Assembly: GCA_035267185.1 (NCBI GenBank) | Contig: DATFLY010000019.1 | Location: 1-13,145 of the forward strand | DNA from: JAUIBE01 sp035267185 | Lineage (GTDB): Bacteria; Pseudomonadota; Gammaproteobacteria; Xanthomonadales; SZUA-36 | Length of the DNA stretch: 13,145 bases | Direction: 5' to 3' | Shown: piece after piece, positions 6,303 to 13,145 of the stretch | How the letters are laid out: each line of letters opens with the position of its first letter | Position numbering within the stretch: the stretch's first letter is position 1 | Program-made: the position numbers and the translations under genes | The notes under the pieces: model-generated | What the model was told of the DNA's origin: nothing | The model's database searches: none | Seen by the model: the letters and a program-made list of their open reading frames with translations, nothing else

Positions 6303-7466
6303 ATGGGCGCGATCGCGCGCAAAATCGTCACTGACACTTTCTCTCGTGCAGGGGTGCGCATCAATGGCAATAACCCATGGGACATCCAGGTAAACAGTGA
6401 CCGGTTCTTCAGTAAAACACTGCGTGGTTCATTAGGATTCGGCGAATCCTACATGGATGGGGACTGGGACACACCGGAGCTGGATGCGCTGTTTCGACGC
6501 GTGATGCGGATGAAAATCACGCGCAGTCCCCTGGTCGTCCTCAATCGCATCTGGAATGACTTCCGCGCAAGAATGACCAACCTGCAATCACGAAGCGGCT
6601 CACAAGCAATCGCCGAAACCCACTACGATCTCGATCATCGCCTCTACCAGGAATTTCTTGGCCCCTACAACCAGTACACCTGCTGTTTTTTCAACCAGGC
6701 AGAAACCCTGGAAGCTGCCGAAATCGAAAAACTGGAAATGCTGTGTGACAAGCTGGATCTCAGTCCGGAAGACAAGGTCCTCGATATTGGCTGCGGCTGG
6801 GGTGGCTTTGCCCGCTACGCCGCCAAAACCCGTGGTTGCAGTGTTACCGGGGTCAGCATCTCGAAACAACAGATTGCTTTTGCCCGGGAATACAACTCCG
6901 GTTTACCTGTCAAGATCATCGAAGCTGACTACCGTGACCTTCCCGGAATGTTTGGTCCCCAGCACTTCGACAAGGTTCTGATTTGCGGAATGCTGGAACA
7001 TGTAGGCTACAAGAACTACCGAACCCTGTTCTCAATCATTCATGGATTGTTGCAGGACAAGGGGCGGTTTCTCCTCCACACCATCGGCAACAGTAGAACC
7101 ACGACGGTGGTTGACCCCTGGATTGAGAAATACATTTTTCGCAACTCCATGGCGCCTTCGATGGAGCAACTCACCACCGCTTTTCAGGGTTTGCTGGTCG
7201 CGCAGGACTGGGAAAATTATGGACTCTACTATGCACCCACCCTGGCAGCATGGCAGCACAATTTCGAAACAAACTGGGAAACCATCAGCGCCATCGAATC
7301 ACCGCGCCCGTTCGATGAACGTTTTCGGCGGATGTTCAATTATTATTTTCTTTCCTGCAAAGCGGCTTTCGAAACTGAAACCCTGCACCTTTGGCACATT
7401 GTGCTGACCAAACACGGGCACGCCCGGACGGTCTACCCGCGGGTCAATCTCAGGTTAAAAGACTGA
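6303..7466 (+). CDS. cfa: Cyclopropane-fatty-acyl-phospholipid synthase
   Basis: Cfa methylates the double bond of unsaturated acyl chains in membrane phospholipids, using S-adenosylmethionine, to form a cyclopropane ring. This hardens the membrane in stationary phase or acid. The 387 residues are close to the E. coli length. FGESYMDGDWD (46-56) lies in the N-terminal domain. HYDLDHRLY (107-115) and YNQYTCCFF (122-130) lead into the SAM motif VLDIGCGWGGFA (159-170) and GVSISKQQ. MLEHVG (230-235), LLHTIG (257-262) and DPWIEKYIF (271-279) follow. The residues that hold the active-site bicarbonate in E. coli Cfa appear conserved as C127, E232, H259, I261 and Y310. ATG 6303 follows GGGA by eight bases. 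The gene is monocistronic, and its 3' end overlaps the convergent moeA gene by 17 bases. Confidence 0.95.
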   Translation: MGAIARKIVTDTFSRAGVRINGNNPWDIQVNSDRFFSKTLRGSLGFGESYMDGDWDTPELDALFRRVMRMKITRSPLVVLNRIWNDFRARMTNLQSRSGSQAIAETHYDLDHRLYQEFLGPYNQYTCCFFNQAETLEAAEIEKLEMLCDKLDLSPEDKVLDIGCGWGGFARYAAKTRGCSVTGVSISKQQIAFAREYNSGLPVKIIEADYRDLPGMFGPQHFDKVLICGMLEHVGYKNYRTLFSIIHGLLQDKGRFLLHTIGNSRTTTVVDPWIEKYIFRNSMAPSMEQLTTAFQGLLVAQDWENYGLYYAPTLAAWQHNFETNWETISAIESPRPFDERFRRMFNYYFLSCKAAFETETLHLWHIVLTKHGHARTVYPRVNLRLKD

Positions 7467-8637
7467 AGGGAAGGTATTCCACCAGGTCACCAGATCGAAT
7501 TGAGTGGTCAATCTGCTGACGAACCAGTCCGTCAGCCCAACAAAGCGAATTCAGGACGCCACTGCTGTCAACCGGGAACAGCTCCAGACCCTGGCCTGAC
7601 TGCCTGACTCGCAAATAGACTTCTCGCTGGCTGGCGGATTGATCAAAAGCAGCTGGCATGCGTATGCACCTGAGGTCACCAGGCAATGCGCCCTGGCACG
7701 CCATCAGAAACGGGCGTGCAATCACCATCAATGTGACAAAAACCGAAACGGGGTTGCCTGGAAGGCCAAGAAATGGCGTCTCGCCAATCCGGCCAAATGC
7801 AAACGGCTTTCCGGGCTTGATCAGGACTTTCCAAAGATCAATGGACCCAAGTGACGCCACCACGTCGCGGACATGGTCTTCTTCACCAACCGAGACGCCG
7901 CCAGAGGTAACAACAACGTCAGCCTGCTCGGATCCCTGTTGCAATGCCTGCCGAATCACATCCGGATCATCCCGGGCAATTCCCAGGTCAATGAATTCAA
8001 ATCCCCAGGCCTGCAGCAGTCCGGCGATGGTAAAACGATTGGAATTGTAGATCTTGCCCGGCGCCGAAGTCTCTCCAGGCAAAAGCAATTCATCGCCGGT
8101 TGAAAGGAGCGCTACTTTTAATTTGCGATAACACTCGACATTGGCATGACCCTGGCTGGCGATCAGTCCAACTTCCTGGGCGCGCAGGCGAGATCCGCTG
8201 CCAAGAATCAGTTCGCCACTGGTAATGTCCTGACCTTTTGGACGAATGTTGGCTCCCTGCTCAGATAGTTTCAGAATCTGAACCGAGTTTTGATCGGGCT
8301 GACGGGTGTTTTCCTGCATCACCACGGTATCGGCACCCTGAGGAATCGGCGCACCGGTAAAAATCCTGGCCGCTGTTCCCTGTTCAAGCGCCTTACCCAC
8401 AGCACCGGCGGTGATTCTCTGCGAAACCGGTATGACTGAATCTTTTCCCGGCCAGTCGCCCCTGCACAAGGCGTAGCCATCCATGGCGCTGTTGTCTGCG
8501 GGAGGCACGCTGGTGGTTGCGATGATGTCCTGCGCCAGAATCCTTTCGAATGAATCAGTCAGTTTCACACTTTCAACGGCCGTGACCACACTCGCGGCAT
8601 CGCTCAAGCGTTCGATGGCCTGTTTAACGGTCAGCAT
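7450..8637 (-). CDS. moeA: Molybdopterin molybdenumtransferase
   Basis: MoeA takes adenylylated molybdopterin and molybdate and inserts the metal, releasing AMP. The 395-residue length is typical. Visible motifs are PPADNSAMDGYAL (45-57, D53 equivalent to an essential aspartate in E. coli), IFTGAPIPQGADTVV (92-106), LSTGDELLLPG (178-188), IYNSNRF (196-202), TSGGVSVGEEDHV (244-256), KPGKPFAFG (274-282) and LPGNPVSV (292-299). The C-terminal beta domain (about 325-395) is present. It is the last gene of the formate dehydrogenase/cofactor unit, 23 bases after moaB. It probably serves that enzyme, although it could supply all molybdoenzymes of the cell. The last 17 bases overlap cfa on the other strand, and there is no room for a terminator between the two genes. 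Confidence 0.95.
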   Translation of the reverse strand: MLTVKQAIERLSDAASVVTAVESVKLTDSFERILAQDIIATTSVPPADNSAMDGYALCRGDWPGKDSVIPVSQRITAGAVGKALEQGTAARIFTGAPIPQGADTVVMQENTRQPDQNSVQILKLSEQGANIRPKGQDITSGELILGSGSRLRAQEVGLIASQGHANVECYRKLKVALLSTGDELLLPGETSAPGKIYNSNRFTIAGLLQAWGFEFIDLGIARDDPDVIRQALQQGSEQADVVVTSGGVSVGEEDHVRDVVASLGSIDLWKVLIKPGKPFAFGRIGETPFLGLPGNPVSVFVTLMVIARPFLMACQGALPGDLRCIRMPAAFDQSASQREVYLRVRQSGQGLELFPVDSSGVLNSLCWADGLVRQQIDHSIRSGDLVEYLPFSLLT

Positions 8638-8660
8638 GAAATATATGAAACGACCAGGAG

Positions 8661-9191
8661 TCAGTGCGGCTGAACACCGGCACCCTTGCGCGTGATGGCC
8701 ACGAAATTACATGGCCGGTGTTGTGAATCGAGCTGTTCTTTGAGAATTCCGTTCCACGCAGTCCGGCATGCCCCGGTAGAACCCGGCATGCAGAAAACCA
8801 GGGTCTGGTTGGCCAGCCCGGCAAAACAACGTGACTGTACCGTCGATGAACCGATTTCCTGGTAGGACAACTGTCGAAACAATTCTCCGAATGTATCGAT
8901 GCAGGTATCAAATAATGGCCTCAGCGCTTCGGGTGTTGAATCCCTGCCGGTGAATCCAGTCCCGCCGGTTGTGAGGATGACATCGATCTGATCATCAGCA
9001 ATCCATGTCGAAACCACGGCCCGCATCTGGTAAACATCATCGGGCCGTAAATCCCTGGCAGTCAATTGATGGCCTGCCTGCTCAAGCATCTCGACCAGCG
9101 CGTCTCCTGATGTGTCGTTTTCGGGTGTACGACTGTCAGACAGGGTCAGAACAGCAATGCCGAGCGGTACAAAATCGATTTCCTGAGCCAT
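8661..9191 (-). CDS. moaB: Molybdopterin adenylyltransferase, MoaB/MogA family
   Basis: The 176-residue protein adenylylates molybdopterin using ATP, preparing it for metal insertion by MoeA. It follows E. coli MoaB closely: LTLSDSRTPENDTSG (15-29), LTTGGTGFTGRDSTPEAL (73-90), the FGELFRQLSYQEIGSST stretch, and FCMPGSTGACRTAW (133-146). The aspartates of the D-T-S-G and G-R-D motifs are in place. I chose ATG 9191 because conservation starts immediately after it and a GGCGGAAC lies at the right distance. A longer frame upstream would overlap mobA and has no family similarity. The C terminus, KGAGVQPH, is about seven residues longer than in E. coli. E. coli MoaB itself is reported to be inactive while MogA does the work; here moaB is the only such gene in view. 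It begins 11 bases after the mobA stop. Confidence 0.93.
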   Translation of the reverse strand: MAQEIDFVPLGIAVLTLSDSRTPENDTSGDALVEMLEQAGHQLTARDLRPDDVYQMRAVVSTWIADDQIDVILTTGGTGFTGRDSTPEALRPLFDTCIDTFGELFRQLSYQEIGSSTVQSRCFAGLANQTLVFCMPGSTGACRTAWNGILKEQLDSQHRPCNFVAITRKGAGVQPH

Positions 9192-9202
9192 TAAAGTTCC
9201 GC

Positions 9203-9805
9203 CTAGAGCGACCTTTCCGCCTCGCGCAGGTGGGCAGGTGTGTTGACATTGAAAAATGGATTCGGCGATCCGGCCTGAGGCTCCGGCCAATCCAGAATAC
9301 TGACCGGGTTTGCGTCGAGAAATTCCTTGAAGCCACGCATACCTTCCTTCACTGCTGCGTCGACTTTCTCGAGCAGGCTGATGTTCCACAATCCGCAGGT
9401 TGGCTGAAGCTCTCCACGAAAACTTGGAATGCAACCACTGGCTGCCTGTGCCCCCACATGAATCGCCAGGCGACCAACCAGGTCATGAGGCAGGAAAGGT
9501 GTGTCGCAAGGCGCCAGTTGGAGCCATTGTCCGTGATTCTTTTCACGCAACCACTTCAGAGCGGCCAGCAAAGAAGGCAACGGACCCTGAACGCCCGGCT
9601 CAGGGTCCTCGATCTGGTCCAGGCTGAAGGTGTTGAACAGTGGATTGCGCTGCTCGACGCTAAGAGCCATGGTCGATACCTGCGGCAGCAAGCGCTCGAT
9701 CACGTGTTCAAGCAGGGATGCACCACCAAGGATGGCCATCGCTTTTGGTTGTTGCCCGAACCGACGGGAGCGACCGCCTGCAAGTATGACTGCTGATATT
9801 TCCAT
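9203..9805 (-). CDS. mobA: Molybdenum cofactor guanylyltransferase
   Basis: MobA joins GMP to molybdopterin, forming the guanine dinucleotide (bis-MGD) form that formate dehydrogenases require. The 200-residue protein opens with the nucleotide-binding loop ILAGGRSRRFG (7-17) followed by QPKAM with the lysine of the LAGG...K motif. GPLPSLL (75-81) and PCDTPFLP (99-106), with a metal-binding aspartate at 101, follow. NVNTPAHL (187-194) closes the fold. ATG 9805 was chosen because the family starts directly at this point, although a longer frame continues upstream. The gene begins four bases after the fdsD stop, so translation is probably coupled. Its presence in the formate dehydrogenase unit supports the bis-MGD type of that enzyme. 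Confidence 0.93.
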   Translation of the reverse strand: MEISAVILAGGRSRRFGQQPKAMAILGGASLLEHVIERLLPQVSTMALSVEQRNPLFNTFSLDQIEDPEPGVQGPLPSLLAALKWLREKNHGQWLQLAPCDTPFLPHDLVGRLAIHVGAQAASGCIPSFRGELQPTCGLWNISLLEKVDAAVKEGMRGFKEFLDANPVSILDWPEPQAGSPNPFFNVNTPAHLREAERSL

Positions 9806-9809
9806 AGAT

Positions 9810-10016
9810 TTAGTGTTCCAGCTTGCCTGCAGCTTCGAGTGCTGCTGTTGACAATCCCTGCCCGCCAGACGCCGCATGGGTCATCAGTTTTTGACGCATG
9901 GGTGGCGCCCAGAATTTTTGCAGATGATCAGACGTACGAGCGACCTGATCATCATAGAAGCTGAAATTCTCGGCAATCTGATTCGCCATCCTGATCAGTT
10001 GATCCATTTCAGACAT
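9810..10016 (-). CDS. fdsD: Formate dehydrogenase delta subunit
   Basis: The 68-residue protein starts MSEMDQLIRMANQIAENF and contains DHLQKFWAPPMRQKL, the conserved pattern of FdsD (formate dehydrogenase subunit delta). FdsD is known only with soluble NAD-linked molybdenum formate dehydrogenases of the FdsGBACD type, where it helps assembly or stability. Its place directly after fdhD, nine bases apart, matches the fdsC-fdsD order known from Cupriavidus and Rhodobacter. It is entirely helical in appearance, with no cysteines and no signal peptide, so it should be cytoplasmic. The ATG at 10016 overlaps an unusable ATG at 10020 that meets a stop after three codons. Confidence 0.9.
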   Translation of the reverse strand: MSEMDQLIRMANQIAENFSFYDDQVARTSDHLQKFWAPPMRQKLMTHAASGGQGLSTAALEAAGKLEH

Positions 10017-10025
10017 TCATCGCCT

Positions 10026-10859
10026 CTACTGCTTGATGCGCCCGGGAAAAGTGTAAACGTTGTGACGCCCCGGCCGCGCAAAACCTGCCAGTGTCATTCC
10101 GCTTCTTTGCGCAAAATCCACGGCCAGGGTTGTTGGAGCAGAAACAGCCATGATGAGTTCCATCCCGACTGCAGCTGCCTTGTATACCATTTCGTAGCTG
10201 GCACGACTCGATACAAGTACAAAGCCACCCTGGGGATCAAATTTTTTTCTTGCCAGGGCGCCAATCAGTTTATCAAGAGCATTGTGGCGCCCCACGTCCT
10301 CCCGCAGATCGGTTATTTCTCCTGCAAGGTCGCACCATGCAGCTGCATGGGTTGCACCGGTGATTGATTGCAAGGGTTGATGGGCAGTCATGTCGCTAAC
10401 CGCTCTTTGCATCACCTGGTGATTGACCCTGACATTATTTCCAACCGGTTCGGGGTACCTGAGTGCCTGTTCTATTCGCTCAGCACCGCACAGGCCGCAA
10501 CCGGTCCTGCCTGTCAGATTACGACGCTGGGTTTGCAGGCGGTCATACCATTGTTCCTTAATCGACATCGCCAGTTCAATTCCCCCATCACGGGGAATCG
10601 CCTTCATGGAGACCAGGTCTTCGGGTTCGCCAATCAGTCCTTCGGTCAGGCTGAATCCCAGTCCGAAGTCTTCGAAATCATCCGGAGTGGCCATCATCAC
10701 CACGTGAGGATGACGATTGTAGGTCATCGCTACAGGAACCTCCGATGCAATCTGGTCAGTTTCCGTGGAATCCGTCCTCAACAGTGAATCAGGCGGTGTG
10801 TCGTCACCTTCCTCACCGAGTTTCCAGTGAATAACCGGGACTTCTTCGGATGTGCTCAT
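10026..10859 (-). CDS. fdhD: Formate dehydrogenase accessory sulfurtransferase FdhD (FdsC)
   Basis: FdhD transfers sulfur from IscS to the molybdenum cofactor of formate dehydrogenase, giving the sulfido ligand required for activity. The 277-residue protein contains the paired cysteines GCGLCG (C121, C124) that carry the sulfur, the EDVGRHNALDKL segment (187-198), VSSRASYEMVYKAA (216-229) and a C-terminal FARPGRHNVYTFPGRI. The N-terminal half has the EVPVAMTYN and DFEDFGLGFSLTEGLI stretches of the family. I start at ATG 10859; a TTG two codons earlier is possible but adds nothing conserved. It is preceded by a 45-base gap that carries a palindrome. It sits between the catalytic subunit and fdsD, as expected for fdsC. 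Confidence 0.95.
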   Translation of the reverse strand: MSTSEEVPVIHWKLGEEGDDTPPDSLLRTDSTETDQIASEVPVAMTYNRHPHVVMMATPDDFEDFGLGFSLTEGLIGEPEDLVSMKAIPRDGGIELAMSIKEQWYDRLQTQRRNLTGRTGCGLCGAERIEQALRYPEPVGNNVRVNHQVMQRAVSDMTAHQPLQSITGATHAAAWCDLAGEITDLREDVGRHNALDKLIGALARKKFDPQGGFVLVSSRASYEMVYKAAAVGMELIMAVSAPTTLAVDFAQRSGMTLAGFARPGRHNVYTFPGRIKQ

Positions 10860-10863
10860 AACC

Positions 10864-10886
10864 AAAAAGGGGTCAGCGCCCTTTTT
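10864..10886. repeat. GGGGTCAG palindrome (REP-like or attenuator hairpin)
   Basis: A perfect inverted repeat, AAAAAGGG (10864-10871) against CCCTTTTT (10879-10886), encloses the loop GTCAGCG. It fills much of the 45-base fdsA-fdhD gap. The motif resembles the AAAAAGGGGTCAGAGCCCTTTTT-type repeats that I recall as scattered in marine and other gammaproteobacterial genomes, some near REP-associated tyrosine transposases. Alternatively it could be a weak terminator for the fdsA message. Only one copy is visible here. Confidence 0.5.
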
Positions 10887-10904
10887 CGTGCCCTTCTACA
10901 AGTT

Positions 10905-13145
10905 TCAGGTCCGTGCTTTTGCAAGAAATTCTTCCTGTCGGCGCACAAAGTCCTTCTGTTGTTTTTGCCAGTTGGAAGGCTCAGTCACTTTGGCCACCTG
11001 CACAGCTGTCACCTTGTACTCCGGACAGTTGGTTGCCCAGTCACTGTTATCCGTGGTGACAACGTTGGCGCCACTGTACGGAAAATGAAACGTCGTATAA
11101 ACCACGCCCGGCTGCACCCGATCAGTCACGATGGCGCGCAGCACCGTGTCGCCTGCCCGGCTGGAAATTCCACACCAGTCGCCGCTGTTGATGCCACGCT
11201 CTTCGGCATCGAAAGGATGTACTTCAAGCACATCCTCATCACACCACTGGTTATTTTCCGTACGCCGGGTCTGGGCACCAACGTTGTACTGAGACAGGAT
11301 CCGTCCTGTCGTCAGCAGTAAGGGAAATCTCCGGGTTGAACGCTCTTCTGTAGGAACAAAACCGGTGATCGCAAAATAGCCCTTGCCCCTGACAAATTCA
11401 TTTTCGTGCATGGTTGGGGTGCCTTCCGGATGCTCGTCGTTGCATGGCCACTGAATGCTGCCAAGACGATCCAGCTTTTCATAAGTCACTCCGGTGAAAG
11501 TTGGCGTCAAACGGGCGATCTCATCCATGATCTCGGAGGGATGGGAATAATTCATGGGATAGCCCATGGCGTTTGAAAGCGCCTGGGTGGCTTCCCAGTC
11601 CGCCAGGCCGGCCAGTGGTTCAATGGCCTTGCGAACCGGACCAATGCGCCGCTCGGCATTCGTGAAGGTCCCATCTTTTTCCAGGAATGAACTGCCAGGC
11701 AGGAAAACGTGGGCAAAACGCGCAGTCTCGTTGAGAAACAAATCCTGAACAATCAGGCAATCAAGTGCACGCAACGCGCTTTCAACATGCTGGGTATTTG
11801 GATCCGACTGCGCCAGATCTTCTCCCTGGACGTACATCCCACGAAATTCACCTTCAATGGATGCATCAAACATATTTGGAATTCGCAATCCCGGATCCGG
11901 CTGAACCGGAACATTCCACTCTTCTTCGAAAAGAGCACGTACAGCAGGATCAGATACATGTCTGTACCCCGGCAATTCGTGCGGAAATGACCCCATGTCA
12001 CATGAACCCTGAACATTGTTCTGTCCGCGCAATGGATTAACACCCACGCCTTCCCGACCCAGGTTTCCGGTCAGCATCGCCAGGTTGGCTATTCCCATGA
12101 CCATGGTCGATCCCTGGCTGTGTTCTGACACACCCAGGCCGTAGTAAATGGCTGAATTCGGCCCTTTGGCAAAAAGCCTTGCTGCACCGCGCAATTGGGA
12201 AGCAGGTATGCCAGTGATACGTTCGGTGGCCTCGGGTGAATTCTCTTCGCGCTGGATAAACTCGCGCCACTGGTTGTAGGCATCCGTCTCACAGCGCTCT
12301 GCAATGTACTCGCTGGCTTCGAGTCCTTCACTGACAATGACGTGCGCCATTGCATTAATAAAAGCAACGTTGGCTCCAGGCCTGAGCTGGAGATGATAAT
12401 CAGCCTGAATATGCGGGCTTTTGACCAGTTCGATTTTCCTTGGATCAGCGACAATCAGGCGAGCGCCCTGCCGGAGTCGGTGTTTCATTCTCGAGGCAAA
12501 AACCGGGTGCGCCTCGGTTGGATTGGCGCCGATCACCATGATGACATCAGACTTTTCGACTGACTTGAAGGCCTGAGTGCCGGCAGATTCACCCAGTGTT
12601 GTCTTGAGTCCGTAGCCGGTGGGTGAGTGACAAACACGCGCACAGGTGTCCACGTTGTTGTTACCGAAAGCCGCCCGAACCATCTTCTGAACCAGGTAGG
12701 TTTCCTCGTTGGTGCATCGCGAAGAAGTGATTCCGCCAATACTGCCAGGACCATATTTCGCCTGAATTTCCTTCAGGCGCCGTGCAGCGAAACCGATTGC
12801 TTCTTCCCAGCTCACTTCCTGCCACGGCTGGTCGATGGAATCACGGATCATGGGCTTGAGAATACGGTCCTCGTGGGTTGCGTAACCCCAGGCAAAGCGA
12901 CCCTTGATGCAGGAATGCCCTTCGTTGGCTTTGCCATCTTTCCAGGGCGTCATCCTGACCACTTCATCCCCGTTTTCGGTGGCCTTGAGCTCCGCTTTGA
13001 AGGAACAACCCACGCCACAGTAGGCACAGGTTGTCAGGACATCACGTTCCGGCAATCCCAATTCGAGGATCGACTTCTCCTGCAGAGCTTCAGTCGGACA
13101 GTTGTCCACGCATGCGCCGCAGGAAACACAATCTGACTGCATGAA
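10905..13145 (-). CDS. fdsA: NAD-dependent formate dehydrogenase, catalytic alpha subunit (N terminus outside window)
   Basis: The visible 746 residues are the C-terminal four-fifths of a molybdenum formate dehydrogenase alpha subunit, which oxidises formate to CO2 and passes electrons through Fe-S clusters to NAD. Numbering from the first methionine at 13142: CVSCGACVDNCP (C5, C8, C11, C15) is part of a ferredoxin-like [4Fe-4S] pair. C39, C42, C46 and C78 bind the cluster next to the cofactor. The catalytic pair is C171-H172 in CARVCHSPTG. The codon is TGT, so the metal ligand is cysteine, not selenocysteine. The C-terminal cofactor-binding domain spans about 610-725. FdsA proteins are about 950 residues, so roughly 200 are missing upstream, presumably holding more Fe-S sites. 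The presence of fdsD and fdhD next door supports the FdsGBA type rather than a membrane-bound or hydrogenase-linked enzyme. Confidence 0.93.
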   Translation of the reverse strand, partial: FMQSDCVSCGACVDNCPTEALQEKSILELGLPERDVLTTCAYCGVGCSFKAELKATENGDEVVRMTPWKDGKANEGHSCIKGRFAWGYATHEDRILKPMIRDSIDQPWQEVSWEEAIGFAARRLKEIQAKYGPGSIGGITSSRCTNEETYLVQKMVRAAFGNNNVDTCARVCHSPTGYGLKTTLGESAGTQAFKSVEKSDVIMVIGANPTEAHPVFASRMKHRLRQGARLIVADPRKIELVKSPHIQADYHLQLRPGANVAFINAMAHVIVSEGLEASEYIAERCETDAYNQWREFIQREENSPEATERITGIPASQLRGAARLFAKGPNSAIYYGLGVSEHSQGSTMVMGIANLAMLTGNLGREGVGVNPLRGQNNVQGSCDMGSFPHELPGYRHVSDPAVRALFEEEWNVPVQPDPGLRIPNMFDASIEGEFRGMYVQGEDLAQSDPNTQHVESALRALDCLIVQDLFLNETARFAHVFLPGSSFLEKDGTFTNAERRIGPVRKAIEPLAGLADWEATQALSNAMGYPMNYSHPSEIMDEIARLTPTFTGVTYEKLDRLGSIQWPCNDEHPEGTPTMHENEFVRGKGYFAITGFVPTEERSTRRFPLLLTTGRILSQYNVGAQTRRTENNQWCDEDVLEVHPFDAEERGINSGDWCGISSRAGDTVLRAIVTDRVQPGVVYTTFHFPYSGANVVTTDNSDWATNCPEYKVTAVQVAKVTEPSNWQKQQKDFVRRQEEFLAKART

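Noticed and set aside
9192..9434. 81-residue N-terminal extension of moaB
   Set aside because: It overlaps mobA in another frame and has no similarity to MoaB. The internal ATG at 9191 has a good ribosome site and starts at the conserved region.
9005..9796. 263-codon open frame on the + strand across moaB and mobA
   Set aside because: It runs antisense through two clearly conserved cofactor genes and resembles nothing known.
9806..9877. 24-residue N-terminal extension of mobA
   Set aside because: It overlaps the end of fdsD and lacks conservation. The nucleotide-binding loop begins right after the ATG at 9805.
12630..12632. Selenocysteine at the formate dehydrogenase active site
   Set aside because: The catalytic codon is TGT (cysteine), not TGA, so no selenocysteine insertion is needed.

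Overview
The window looks like chromosomal DNA from a gammaproteobacterium. This is inferred from gene content: an Xanthomonas-like variant of Trm112 next to nadC, E. coli-like Cfa, MoaB, MoeA and MobA, and a GspH/FimT pseudopilin. I cannot place it to genus. No tRNA, rRNA, CRISPR array, insertion sequence or phage gene is visible. Genes are densely packed, and no gap exceeds about 200 bases.

Left part, + strand (1-2598): the 3' end of an argD-type aminotransferase, then a likely promoter and a tight run of a Trm112-like protein, nadC (NAD synthesis) and a secreted protein that I read as a divergent CotH-type (atypical kinase fold) protein. Its stop codon touches, base to base, the stop of an opposing unit (2599-4567, - strand). 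That unit encodes a DUF4956 membrane protein and a PPP-family (Shewanella-like) phosphatase lipoprotein. A CotH-like kinase fold, an exported phosphatase and DUF4956 side by side suggest an envelope phosphorylation module. This is the most interesting part of the window.

Middle (4766-7466): a small secreted protein of unknown function ending at a strong, possibly bidirectional terminator; a solitary type IV/II pseudopilin; an orphan adrenodoxin-type [2Fe-2S] ferredoxin on the opposite strand; and a cyclopropane fatty acid synthase.

Right part, - strand (7450-13145): one long unit that reads right to left. It starts with the catalytic subunit of an NAD-linked molybdenum formate dehydrogenase (fdsA, cut by the window edge), followed by fdhD (sulfur transfer to the cofactor), fdsD (small subunit), mobA, moaB and moeA. 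Gaps are 4 to 45 bases. The unit therefore couples the enzyme to the last steps of making its bis-MGD cofactor: adenylylation (MoaB), metal insertion (MoeA), GMP addition (MobA) and sulfuration (FdhD). A short palindrome carrying GGGGTCAG sits between fdsA and fdhD and is either a REP-like element or an attenuator. The final gene overlaps the convergent cfa gene by 17 bases.
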